From NCBI GenBank assembly GCA_012934845.2, contig WNNJ02000878.1:62001-126000 (forward strand): a stretch of 64,000 nucleotides of DNA, in the 5' to 3' direction. A program made the position numbers and the translations under genes. The DNA comes from Pomphorhynchus laevis. Lineage: Eukaryota; Acanthocephala; Palaeacanthocephala; Echinorhynchida; Pomphorhynchidae. Positions within the stretch are counted from its first letter, which is position 1. Every line of letters starts with the position of its first letter. Below the pieces are notes generated by a model. The model ran no database searches, was not told the DNA's origin, and worked only from the letters and a program-made list of their open reading frames with translations. This document shows positions 46,336 through 58,202 of the stretch, piece by piece.

Positions 46336-46670
46336 TTATGACTTAAAAGTTACATGTACTCAAACGTATTAGAAAAATACGTAAGTAGTAATGATTTCAA
46401 TTTTAGATCTTTTAAATGTAACAGAAAAAATTGTATAGTTTGTGATGTTATAAATAATAAAAATTGTATCGTAAGTAATACGACAAACACTTGTTTTTCA
46501 TTAAATATTAATGATAAGTATAACTGCAATACCGCAGGTGTAGTGTATAAAATACAATGTACATGTGGATTGCAGTATATAGGAAAAACATCAAATGTTA
46601 AAAACTAGGTTTAGGCAACACATATATAATATAAAGCATAAGAGTCAAACTATATTTCATGACGTATGAT
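46336..46670 (+). mobile_element. PLE GIY-YIG endonuclease fragment beside the fringe array
   Basis: The ORF 46354-46608 reads SSNDFNFRSFKCNRKNCIVC, then DVINNKNC and YNCNTAGVVYKIQCTCGLQYIGKTS: a Cys-rich lead (C-x4-C-x2-C) followed by the GIY-YIG core. The next bases match the endonuclease helix seen at 8330-8380 (AGGTTTA..CACATATATAATAT.AAGCAT) and stop at 46660. That stop is the left edge shared with every A module of the fringe array. Confidence 0.78.
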
Positions 46671-47172
46671 CCCTTATCTGTAATATAGAAGACATCATCT
46701 ATGACGAAGATTGATCAGTAAACTGTGCATTAATATGTTATTAATTAACTATTATATTAGTTATAATTCAGCAAATCTTTATTATTAAATCTTCCTTTGC
46801 AAGTAGTAAAAATGAACAAAACACCGCATCCAGTAAATGCATTACCAAGTGTTATTCTCAAATGCTACTTCTATTGCAACTATATCAATTATTAAATGTT
46901 ATAGCCTTCTATGCAAATCGTGAGCGCCATTCAAGGGAATATTAATATCTGCTAAATTCACTTTCTCTTTTTAGAATAACTAGAATATATTCTATATATT
47001 TGAGTATAATATATAAATTGGTATATATTATATATAATATAACAAAGATTATTAGGATAATAACAAAGATTATTTTATATGAAATAACACAAAGTCTTTA
47101 TAAAGAGCTTTTTGAGAAAAAGTTAAAACTTTGAATATAAATTAGATTATAATTTAGACATTGCTTCTAAAA
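46661..47172. promoter_or_regulatory. 5' flank of fringe A1
   Basis: 512 bp from the PLE edge to the fringe start, conserved in A2 and A3. AT-rich, with ATATATAATAT stretches near 47030 and direct repeats of AACAAAGATTATT (47041 and 47062). Any promoter must lie here or in the PLE scrap, but I see no specific element. Confidence 0.35.
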
Positions 47173-48071
47173 ATGATCGAAAATATAAAGATCTATGTTT
47201 GTATACTCATATTGTACATTTTATCGTTCCGAAATATAAGTATCATTGAAGAACCATATAATTGGAATTATACTGAATATGATCATATTTCACTGAAAAA
47301 TATTGTAATTATTGTTCGGACTACATCAACGTTCCACAGCAGTAGAGTCAAAGGAATATACAACAGCTGGTACAATTTAACATGTGGGGATATGCACTTG
47401 ATTACTGATACACAAGATGACAGAATTTTTGCCATGTTCAGAAACATTCATAAATGTAATTGTCCAATAGGACACGGAAGAATTTTTTTATGTTGTCGAA
47501 CAATATGCGAATTTCACACGTTTCTGAAAGAAGTAGAGGCAAAAAAGATATACCGAACTGGCTTTGCAGGTTCGATGACGATCAATATGTTCATGTACTA
47601 AGATTAATTAAGCTGCTTAGTCATTATGACCCTGCTGAACATCATTATGAAGGAAGATTTATTAAACCACCAATTGAAATCAACGATGATGGAAAACGTT
47701 TAATTCTTAGATTCCACACGTATGGTGCTGGTGTTTGCTTTTCTATTCGTACTGTTATGGAATTGTTTCTATTTGTGTTAGGTACTAATCTCCAAAATAA
47801 ATGCATGGCGTGGAAGTCGAATGATGATGTAACTATTGGAAGAATAATTACAGTTCTTTTAAATATAGAAGCAGAAACACTTGAAAATTTCCACTCGCAT
47901 TTATCAAAATATTATTTGGAAAACTTAAGAGAGATTTTTATCTTCAAAAATATCAGTATGCTGCAAGACGCAATAACTTTTGGATTTAACAATCAAACTG
48001 TATTTGACCGCACCGTTGATAAAGGCATACAACATCAAATGGAAGCTTTGCATAAATATTTCTTTCCATAA
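47173..48071 (+). CDS. fng: Fringe-like O-fucosylpeptide 3-beta-N-acetylglucosaminyltransferase, one frame change
   Basis: Fringe enzymes add GlcNAc to O-fucose on Notch EGF repeats in the Golgi. The first ATG in frame is 47173. The N-terminus is short, with a hydrophobic signal-anchor (IYVCILILYILSF, residues 7-19), fitting a type II Golgi protein. Then come KNIVIIVRTTSTFHSSRVKGIYNSWY (42-67), HLITDTQDDR and CNCPIGHGRIFLCCRTICEF (95-114). At codons AAA-AAG (47542-47547) the frame must change by -1 to continue with DIPNWLCRFDDDQYVHVLRL (the DDD metal/UDP-sugar motif, from 47571), FHTYGAGVCFSI, WKSNDDVTIGRI, LENFHSHL and the HKYFFP end. The total is about 299 residues against about 400 in Drosophila, mainly from a short stem. 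The family assignment is firm. The frame change may be a lesion, an assembly error, or frameshifting at A-AAA-AAG. No introns. An ATAAA-containing GAAATAAACGG lies about 195 bp downstream. Confidence 0.85.
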
Positions 48072-49396
48072 AAGAGCTTCACCAGCTAGATTTGTGAGTT
48101 TACGTTAAGCAAACGAAACATTTTTGTTTTATACTCCGAACGTAACGCCTTTGCTCTACAAAATCAAGTAATCTTGATTTTAAATATAATATTAAATAGG
48201 TTTACATTTCCGAATATAATGTATATTAAATTATAATGTACCCGATCTGTGTTACCTTAACTATTGAAATAAACGGTATCTTTAATTCTTTAAATATACG
48301 AAATGAGATATATTAATGTATAAGCTTACTTACTACACATGGCACACATTTAACATCATTGCTAATTGAAATGTCGCTAGATTGAAGTAGCTTGCGTGTA
48401 AAGTAACAACATTTTCAATGGCGTATCGTTGTCATTCAAAAACTTAATATATTGACCTTAAATGTACCTCTTATTTGGCTGAAATTGATAATACATAATA
48501 GTCAAATTAACCCAAGAAACTATAGTTTTAAAATATAAAAATCTTAAATTCATTAAATACACAATACGAGATATATTAATGTAAAGACTAAGTACTCATA
48601 TTTATTTCCTGTTATCTTTGTATTTTAAAAAATGTTCTGATGACATTTCAAATAACAAGATTTAAATGTAACTGTTGACATGCTTTAATAAAGCATATTT
48701 AACCAGATTGAATGTTGGCTAACATCTTTCATGTGAACTTGATGTTGATAAGTTACTATACTTAACATGAATTGTATTCTAATGTATATAATATCATACA
48801 CAACATTTGCCGACGCTCACTGAACAACGTTAATGCAAGTTCACAGTTTTATTTCTTTATTCTTAAGTAAGTAATTTAAGTAATTTATTTAAGTAATTTC
48901 GTTCTTGTATATATAGACTACTACCAATTTAAGAGTATTTTACGTTTTCAACAGTTAGTAGAATTTCTGTTGTTTAAATTGTTGAACGTTACAAGAATAA
49001 ATTTGAAAAAGGCTGGCAAAACCATTGAAAAATTTATTTAAAATTTATTTACTCGTGAAGCCTGCTATGTAATAATATCCAACATAAGGTGATATCCATC
49101 CTTCTCATTTAACTTCGGCTTGAGATCACGGATGAACAGTGATTCAAGAATCTGTCGTTAGAAGGCTTGTTGTCGATGAGCAAGGCTTGTTGTACGTGTA
49201 TAATTCACGTAGTTATTCACTTTATATTGATCATAATTTATATCCAAATTTTAAAACTACATCATACATTTCTAAGATTTCATTTTACGATTTTGATAAT
49301 AAATACTAAACCCATAATCTTCTTCAATTTCAAATATATAGTTATTACAGGAACAAAGAAGTAGAAATTATCCTTTATTTGATAAAAATTCTATAG

Positions 49397-49423
49397 TTCG
49401 ATAGCTCCTGCTATCATCATCAG
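49397..49423 (-). ncRNA. hammerhead-like core motif (also B2, B3, B4)
   Basis: The minus strand reads CTGATGA, T, a perfect 6-bp hairpin GATAGC-AGGA-GCTATC, then GAA. This matches the conserved core CUGAUGA / stem II / GAA of hammerhead ribozymes except for one extra U before stem II. Stems I and III are not obvious. Exact copies lie at 54722-54748, 60047-60073 and 62729-62755. Confidence 0.4.
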
Positions 49424-49861
49424 GATTACAATAAAATGTTTCACCATTTTTTAAAAATTGAGATTATACACAAATCCTCTATCCTGTTTACCAGTTCCAG
49501 ATATATCAAACGCTTTATATACAGATGAGGAAAATTTTATCTACATCAACTATCGGTGGATTCTTTAGTAAACTTTATTGTAGCCGATGAATACAAGAAA
49601 CATTAAATTGTTCATCTACAATTCGCTGAAATCAAGATGCTAACATGAATGAAGTTGTACACCGTACTTGTCTTAGTGCTAAAACTAGTTTACCGTTACG
49701 TGATTGTTGCGATCACAATTAAGCTCATCGGCTACATACACAGAGGCTGTCTTCATAAATAAATCATCTTGCATACAGATAAAAATGTAGACAAACGGTG
49801 ATACTTCTTATTTTCTATCTGTAGATCTAATATATGATTAAAATTAAGATTAAAAGACCAG

Positions 49862-50045
49862 CTAGCCCATTCCAATCTTCTACTTAACTAATCTATATCA
49901 CAAGTGGTTGACTTTCATAGCGTCTCTGCCACAAAGATAACAACATCTGTTCTCTCTTCCATTTTGCGCAATCAACCACTTCCAGTCTTTACACATCGAG
50001 TAATTACCGTTACGGTAAACTGGACTGACGGATCCGACTTGAAAC
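49862..50045 (+). mobile_element. LINE RT-thumb scrap in module B (repeated in B2-B4)
   Basis: It reads LSSILRNQPLPVFTHRV, then TVTVNWTDGSDLKHLK, the same segment as LSSILQPRQFPTFTGRV...FIVTVNWPTKADLNRLK in the LINE at 39050-38950, with a 15-bp gap where KYLGF lies. DNA blocks such as CTCTCTTCCATTTTGC and CGTTACGGTAAACTGG also match. Equivalent positions are about 55187-55370, 60512-60695 and 63193-63376. Confidence 0.75.
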
Positions 50046-50238
50046 ACTTGAAAATTTCCACTCGCATTTATCAAAATATTATTTGGAAAACTTAAGAGAG
50101 ATTTTTATCTTCAAAAATATCAGTATGCTGCAAGACGCAATAACTTTTGGATTTAACAATCAAACTGTATTTGACCGCACCGTTGATAAAGGCATACAAC
50201 ATCAAATGGAAGCTTTGCATAAATATTTCTTTCCATAA
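50041..50238 (+). pseudogene. fringe 3' fragment in B1
   Basis: It is identical over the last 198 bp of the fringe coding sequence (TLENFHSHLSKYYLENLREI to the stop) and into the 3' UTR. It is joined to the LINE scrap at GAAACACTTGAAAA. Confidence 0.95.
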
Positions 50239-51986
50239 AAGAGCTTCACCAGCTAGAGTTGTGAGTTTACGTTAAGCAAACGAAACATTTTTGTTTTATA
50301 CTCCGAACGTAACGCCTTTGCTCTACAAAATCAAGTAATCTTGATTTTAAATATTATATTAAATAGGTTTACATTTCCGAATCATTAACCATATTTTAAT
50401 TAGTTTGAATTTTACTTTAAAACAAAATGGACTGAAATCATTTTTTAAGTTTAATATTGGGTACCTATAAATATATTGTATTATAAACCTTAGTTTAATT
50501 ATTCGAAATAAAAGAAAGTTATTTAAATGTAAACTGCTTAGATAGATATTAGTCTTAGATTGCACATATTTTTTAAATATATGCAGAAATATCAATTATG
50601 AGATATATAATTGTATAAAATCTTAGCAATTATGTTTTATTTTCCAAACTGAAATTTAACTTGGAAACGAAAAATCATGATCGGCAAATAATATAGAGCG
50701 CTAATAAAGTGCGTTTAAAAAGCACTTTTTCTTAAATAATATACAATATACTTAAATTTGAAAATGTTAATATCTTAATATTAATAGAAATAATCTTTAA
50801 CTAACATTTTTAATAGTTCGCAGATAGTTGTCTCGTCGTTTTATAACCGACAAGTTATAATTTTTATAATTAAAGTATATTGAAGTATACTTTCCTCAAT
50901 ATAATGTATATTAAATTATAATGTACCCGATCTGTGTTACCTTAACTATTGAAATAAACGGTATCTTTTATTCTTTAAATATACGAAATGAGATATATTA
51001 ATGTATAAGCTTACTTACTACACATGGCACACATTTAACATCATTGCTAATTGAAATGTTGCTAGATTGAAGTAGCATGCGTGTAAAGTAACAACATTTT
51101 CAATGCCGTATCGTTGTCATTCAAAAACTTAATATATTGACCTTAAATGTACCTCTTATTTGGCTGAAATTGATAATACATAATAGTCAAATTGGCCTAA
51201 GAAACTATAGTTTTAAAATATAAAAATCTTAAATTCATTAAATACACAATACGAGATATATTAATGTAAAGACTAAGTACTCATATTTATTTCCTGTTAT
51301 CTTTGTATTTTAAAAAATGTTCTGATGACATTTCAAATAACAAGATTTAAATGAAACTGTTGACATGCTTTAATATAGCATATTTAACCAGATTGAATGT
51401 TGGCTAACATCTTTCATGTGAACTTGCTGCAACACATATATAATATAAAGCATAAGAGTCAAACTATATTTCATGAGGTATGATCCCTTATCTGTAATAT
51501 AGAAGACATCATCTATGACGAAGATTGATCAGTAAACTGTGCATTAATATGTTATTAATTAACTATTATATTAGTTATAATTCAGCAAATCTTTATTATT
51601 AAATCGTCCTTTGCAAGTAGTAAAAATGAACAAAACACCGCATCCAGTAAATGCATTACCAAGTGTTATTCTCAAATGCTACTTCTATTGCAACTATATC
51701 AATTATTAAATGTTATAGCCTTCTATGCAAATCGTGAGCGCCATTCAAGGGAATATTAATATCTGCTAAATTCACTTTCCCTTTTTAGAATAACTAGAAT
51801 ATATTCTATATATTTGAGTATAATATATAAATTGGTATATATTATATATAATATAACAAAGATTATTAGGATAATAACAAAGATTATTTTATATGAAATA
51901 ACACAAAGTCTTTATAAAGAGCTTTTTGAGAAAAAGTTAAAACTTTGAATATAAATTAGATTATAATTTAGACATTGCTTCTAAAA

Positions 51987-52877
51987 ATGATCGAAAATAT
52001 AAAGATCTATGTTTGTATACTCATATTGTACATTTTATCGTTCCGAAATATAAGTATCATTGAAGAACCATATAATTGGAATTATACTGAATATGATCAT
52101 ATTTCACTGAAAAATATTGTAATTATTGTTCGAACTACATCAACGTTCCACAGCAGTAGAGTCAAAGGAATATACAACAGCTGGTACAATTTAACATGTG
52201 GGGATATGCACTTGATTACTGATACACAAGATGACAGAATTTTTGCAATGTTCAGAAACGTTCATAAATGTAATTGTCCAATAGGACACGGAAGAATTTT
52301 TTATGTTGTCGAACAACATGCGAATTTCACACGTTTCTGAAAGAAGTAGAGGCAAAAAAGATATACCGAACTGGCTTTGCAGGTTCGATGACGATCAATA
52401 TGTTCATGTACTAAGATTAATTAAGCTGCTTGGTCATTATAACCCTGCTGTTATGAAGGAAGATTTATTAAACCACCAATTGAAATCAACGATGATGGAA
52501 AACGTTTAATTCTTAGATTCCACACGTATGGTGCTGGTGTTTGCTTTTCTATTCGTACTGTTATGGAATTGTTTCTATTTGTGTTAGGTACTAATCTCCA
52601 AAATAAATGCATGGCGTGGAAGTCGAATGATGATGTAACTATTGGAAGAATAATTACAGTTCTTTTAAATATAGAAGCAGAAACACTTGAAAATTTCCAC
52701 TCGCATTTATCAAAATATTATTTGGAAAACTTAAGAGAGATTTTTATCTTCAAAAATATCAGTATGCTGCAAGACGCAATAACTTTTGGATTTAACAATC
52801 AAACTGTATTTGACCGCACCGTTGATAAAGGCATACAACATCAAATGGAAGCTTTGCATAAATATTTCTTTCCATAA
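51987..52877 (+). pseudogene. fringe pseudogene, A2
   Basis: It is almost identical to the A1 copy but lacks one T in the run before the LCCRT segment, so it reads RIFYVVEQHANFTRF then stop. It also lacks 7 bp after the HY.PA segment, so it passes into MKEDLLNHQLKS. The three surviving frames (to 52340, 52303-52509, 52563-52877) still encode the DDD motif and the C-terminal third. With both lesions it cannot make a Fringe protein from one frame. Confidence 0.9.
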
Positions 52878-54066
52878 AAGAGCTTCACCAGCTAGATTTG
52901 TGAGTTTACGTTAAGCAAACGAAACATTTTTGTTTTATACTCCGAACGTAACGCCTTTGCTCTACAAAATCAAGTAATCTTGATTTTAAATATAATATTA
53001 AATAGGTTTACATTTCCGAATCATTAACCATATTTTAATTAGTTTGAATTTTACTTTAAAACAAAATGGACTGAAATCATTTTTCAAGTTTAATATTGGG
53101 TACCTATAAATATATTGTATTATAAACCTTAGTTTAATTAGTTCGAAATAAAAGAAAGTTATTTAAATGTAAACTGCTTAGATAGATATTAGTCTTAGAT
53201 TGCACATATTTTTTAAATATATGCAGAAATATCAATTATGAGATATATAATTGTATAAAATCTTAGCAATTATGTTTTATTTTCCAAACTGAAATTTAAC
53301 TTGGAAACGAAAAATCATGATCGGCAAATAATATAGAGCGCTAATAAAGTGCGTTTAAAAAGCACTTTTTCTTAAATAATATACAATATACTTAAATTTG
53401 AAAATGTTAATATCTTAATATTAATAGAAATAATCTTTAACTAACATTTTTAATAGTTCGCAGATAGTTGTCTCGTCGTTTTATAACCGACAAGTTATAA
53501 TTTTTATAATTAAAGTATATTGAAGTATACTTTCCTCAATATAATGTATATTAAATTATAATGTACCCGATCTGTGTTACCTTAACTATTGAAATAAACG
53601 GTATCTTTAATTCTTTAAATATACGAAATGAGATATATTAATGTATAAGCTTACTTACTACACATGGCACACATTTAACATCATTGCTAATTGAAATGTT
53701 GCTAGATTGAAGTAGCTTGCGTGTAAAGTAACAACATTTTCAATGGCGTATCGTTGTCATTCAAAAACTTAATATATTGACCTTAAATGTACCTCTTATT
53801 TGGCTGAAATTGATAATACATAATAGTCAAATTGGCCTAAGAAACTATAGTTTTAAAATATAAAAATCTTAAATTCATTAAATACACAATACGAGATATA
53901 TTAATGTAAAGACTAAGTACTCATATTTATTTCCTGTTATCTTTGTATTTTAAAAAATGTTCTGATGACATTTCAAATAACAAGATTTAAATGTAACTGT
54001 TGACATGCTTTAATAAAGCATATTTAACCAGATTGAATGTTGGCTAACATCTTTCATGTGAACTTG

Positions 54067-56751
54067 ATGTTGATAAGTTACTATACTTAACATGAATTGT
54101 ATTCTAATGTATATAATATCATACACAACATTTGCCGACGCTCACTGAACAACGTTAATGCAAGTTCACAGTTTTATTTCTTTATTCTTAAGTAAGTAAT
54201 TTAAGTAATTTATTTAAGTAATTTCGTTCTTGTATATATAGACTACTACCAATTTAAGAGTATTTTACGTTTTCAACAATTAGTAGAATTTCTGTTGTTT
54301 AAATTGTTGAACGTTACAAGAATAAATTTGAAAAAGGCTGGCAAAACCATTGAAAAATTTATTTAAAATTTATTTACTCGTGAAGCCTGCTATGTAATAA
54401 TATCCAACATAAGGTGATATCCATCCTTCTCATTTAACTTCGGCTTGAGATCACGGATGAACAGTGATTCAAGAATCTGTCGTTAGAAGGCTTGTTGTCG
54501 ATGAGCAAGGCTTGTTGTACGTGTATAATTCACGTAGTTATTCACTTTATATTGATCATAATTTATATCCAAATTTTAAAACTACATCATACATTTCTAA
54601 GATTTCATTTTACGATTTTGATAATAAATACTAAACCCATAATCTTCTTCAATTTCAAATATATAGTTATTACAGGAACAAAGAAGTAGAAATTATCCTT
54701 TTTTTGATAAAAATTCTATAGTTCGATAGCTCCTGCTATCATCATCAGGATTACAATAAAATGTTTCACCATTTTTTAAAAATTGAGATTATACACAAAT
54801 CCTCTATCCTGTTTACCAGTTCCAGATATATCAAACGCTTTATATACAGATGAGGAAAATTTTATCTACATCAACTATCGGTGGATTCTTTAGTAAACTT
54901 TATTGTAGCCGATGAATACAAGAAACATTAAATTGTTCATCTACAATTCGCTGAAATCAAGATGCTAACATGAATGAAGTTGTACACCGTACTTGTCTTA
55001 GTGCTAAAACTAGTTTACCGTTACGTGATTGTTGCGATCACAATTAAGCTCATCGGCTACATACACAGAGGCTGTCTTCATAAATAAATCATCTTGCATA
55101 CAGATAAAAATGTAGACAAACGGTGATACTTCTTATTTTCTATCTGTAGATCTAATATATGATTAAAATTAAGATTAAAAGACCAGCTAGCCCATTCCAA
55201 TCTTCTACTTAACTAATCTATATCACAAGTGGTTGACTTTCATAGCGTCTCTGCCACAAAGATAACAACATCTGTTCTCTCTTCCATTTTGCGCAATCAA
55301 CCACTTCCAGTCTTTACACATCGAGTAATTACCGTTACGGTAAACTGGACTGACGGATCCGACTTGAAACACTTGAAAATTTCCACTCGCATTTATCAAA
55401 ATATTATTTGGAAAACTTAAGAGAGATTTTTATCTTCAAAAATATCAGTATGCTGCAAGACGCAATAACTTTTGGATTTAACAATCAAACTGTATTTGAC
55501 CGCACCGTTGATAAAGGCATACAACATCAAATGGAAGCTTTGCATAAATATTTCTTTCCATAAAAGAGCTTCACCAGCTAGAGTTGTGAGTTTACGTTAA
55601 GCAAACGAAACATTTTTGTTTTATACCCCGAACGTAACGCCTTTGCTCTACAAAATCAAGTAATCTTGATTTTAAATATTATATTAAATAGGTTTACATT
55701 TCCGAATCATTAACCATATTTTAATTAGTTTGAATTTTACTTTAAAACAAAATGGACTGAAATCATTTTTTAAGTTTAATATTGGGTACCTATAAATATA
55801 TTGTATTATAAACCTTAGTTTAATTATTCGAAATAAAAGAAAGTTATTTAAATGTAAACTGCTTAGATAGATATTAGTCTTAGATTGCACATATTTTTTA
55901 AATATATGCAGAAATATCAATTATGAGATATATAATTGTATAAAATCTTAGCAATTATGTTTTATTTTCCAAACTGAAATTTAACTTGGAAACGAAAAAT
56001 CATGATCGGCAAATAATATAGAGCGCTAATAAAGTGCGTTTAAAAAGCACTTTTTCTTAAATAATATACAATATACTTAAATTTGAAAATGTTAATATCT
56101 TAATATTAATAGAAATAATCTTTAACTAACATTTTTAATAGTTCGCAGATAGTTGTCTCGTCGTTTTATAACCGACAAGTTATAATTTTTATAATTAAAG
56201 TATATTGAAGTATACTTTCCTCAATATAATGTATATTAAATTATAATGTACCCGATCTGTGTTACCTTAACTATTGAAATAAACGGTATCTTTTATTCTT
56301 TAAATATACGAAATGAGATATATTAATGTATAAGCTTACTTACTACACATGGCACACATTTAACATCATTGCTAATTGAAATGTTGCTAGATTGAAGTAG
56401 CATGCGTGTAAAGTAACAACATTTTCAATGCCGTATCGTTGTCATTCAAAAACTTAATATATTGACCTTAAATGTACCTCTTATTTGGCTGAAATTGATA
56501 ATACATAATAGTCAAATTGGCCTAAGAAACTATAGTTTTAAAATATAAAAATCTTAAATTCATTAAATACACAATACGAGATATATTAATGTAAAGACTA
56601 AGTACTCATATTTATTTCCTGTTATCTTTGTATTTTAAAAAATGTTCTGATGACATTTCAAATAACAAGATTTAAATGAAACTGTTGACATGCTTTAATA
56701 TAGCATATTTAACCAGATTGAATGTTGGCTAACATCTTTCATGTGAACTTG
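54067..56751 (+). repeat. array module B2
   Basis: Same content as B1, shifted by 5325 bp. Small differences from B1 include TTTTTTTGA for TTTATTTGA near 54700 and TATACCCCG for TATACTCCG near 55622. Confidence 0.92.
55366..55563 (+). pseudogene. fringe 3' fragment in B2
   Basis: Same fragment and same junction as in B1. Confidence 0.95.
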
Positions 56752-57311
56752 CTGCAACACATATATAATATAAAGCATAAGAGTCAAACTATATTTCATG
56801 AGGTATGATCCCTTATCTGTAATATAGAAGACATCATCTATGACGAAGATTGATCAGTAAACTGTGCATTAATATGTTATTAATTAACTATTATATTAGT
56901 TATAATTCAGCAAATCTTTATTATTAAATCGTCCTTTGCAAGTAGTAAAAATGAACAAAACACCGCATCCAGTAAATGCATTACCAAGTGTTATTCTCAA
57001 ATGCTACTTCTATTGCAACTATATCAATTATTAAATGTTATAGCCTTCTATGCAAATCGTGAGCGCCATTCAAGGGAATATTAATATCTGCTAAATTCAC
57101 TTTCCCTTTTTAGAATAACTAGAATATATTCTATATATTTGAGTATAATATATAAATTGGTATATATTATATATAATATAACAAAGATTATTAGGATAAT
57201 AACAAAGATTATTTTATATGAAATAACACAAAGTCTTTATAAAGAGCTTTTTGAGAAAAAGTTAAAACTTTGAATATAAATTAGATTATAATTTAGACAT
57301 TGCTTCTAAAA

Positions 57312-58202
57312 ATGATCGAAAATATAAAGATCTATGTTTGTATACTCATATTGTACATTTTATCGTTCCGAAATATAAGTATCATTGAAGAACCATATAA
57401 TTGGAATTATACTGAATATGATCATATTTCACTGAAAAATATTGTAATTATTGTTCGAACTACATCAACGTTCCACAGCAGTAGAGTCAAAGGAATATAC
57501 AACAGCTGGTACAATTTAACATGTGGGGATATGCACTTGATTACTGATACACAAGATGACAGAATTTTTGCAATGTTCAGAAACGTTCATAAATGTAATT
57601 GTCCAATAGGACACGGAAGAATTTTTTATGTTGTCGAACAACATGCGAATTTCACACGTTTCTGAAAGAAGTAGAGGCAAAAAAGATATACCGAACTGGC
57701 TTTGCAGGTTCGATGACGATCAATATGTTCATGTACTAAGATTAATTAAGCTGCTTGGTCATTATAACCCTGCTGTTATGAAGGAAGATTTATTAAACCA
57801 CCAATTGAAATCAACGATGATGGAAAACGTTTAATTCTTAGATTCCACACGTATGGTGCTGGTGTTTGCTTTTCTATTCGTACTGTTATGGAATTGTTTC
57901 TATTTGTGTTAGGTACTAATCTCCAAAATAAATGCATGGCGTGGAAGTCGAATGATGATGTAACTATTGGAAGAATAATTACAGTTCTTTTAAATATAGA
58001 AGCAGAAACACTTGAAAATTTCCACTCGCATTTATCAAAATATTATTTGGAAAACTTAAGAGAGATTTTTATCTTCAAAAATATCAGTATGCTGCAAGAC
58101 GCAATAACTTTTGGATTTAACAATCAAACTGTATTTGACCGCACCGTTGATAAAGGCATACAACATCAAATGGAAGCTTTGCATAAATATTTCTTTCCAT
58201 AA
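57312..58202 (+). pseudogene. fringe pseudogene, A3
   Basis: Same sequence and same two lesions as A2, offset by exactly 5325 bp. The identity of the lesions shows that A2 and A3 descend from an already inactivated copy. Confidence 0.9.

Larger units (their letters stand above)
48742..51426 (+). repeat. array module B1
   Basis: Spacer 48742-49390 with no recognised gene; the 65-codon frame at 49167-49364 starts with TTG and is not credible. A hammerhead-like motif lies on the minus strand at 49397-49423, a LINE thumb scrap at 49862-50045, the fringe 3' end at 50041-50238, and its 3' flank to 51426. A TATATATA box lies near 48908-48915, but nothing shows that it is used. Confidence 0.9.

Noticed and set aside
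49167-49364. 65-codon frame repeated in B1-B4
   Set aside because: It starts with TTG and has no domain. It is open in all copies only because the modules are nearly identical, so conservation here carries no information about coding.
50359-50595. 78-codon minus-strand frame in the 3' flank of fringe (also in B2-B4)
   Set aside because: AT-rich hydrophobic translation with no domain, and open only because the copies are recent duplicates.
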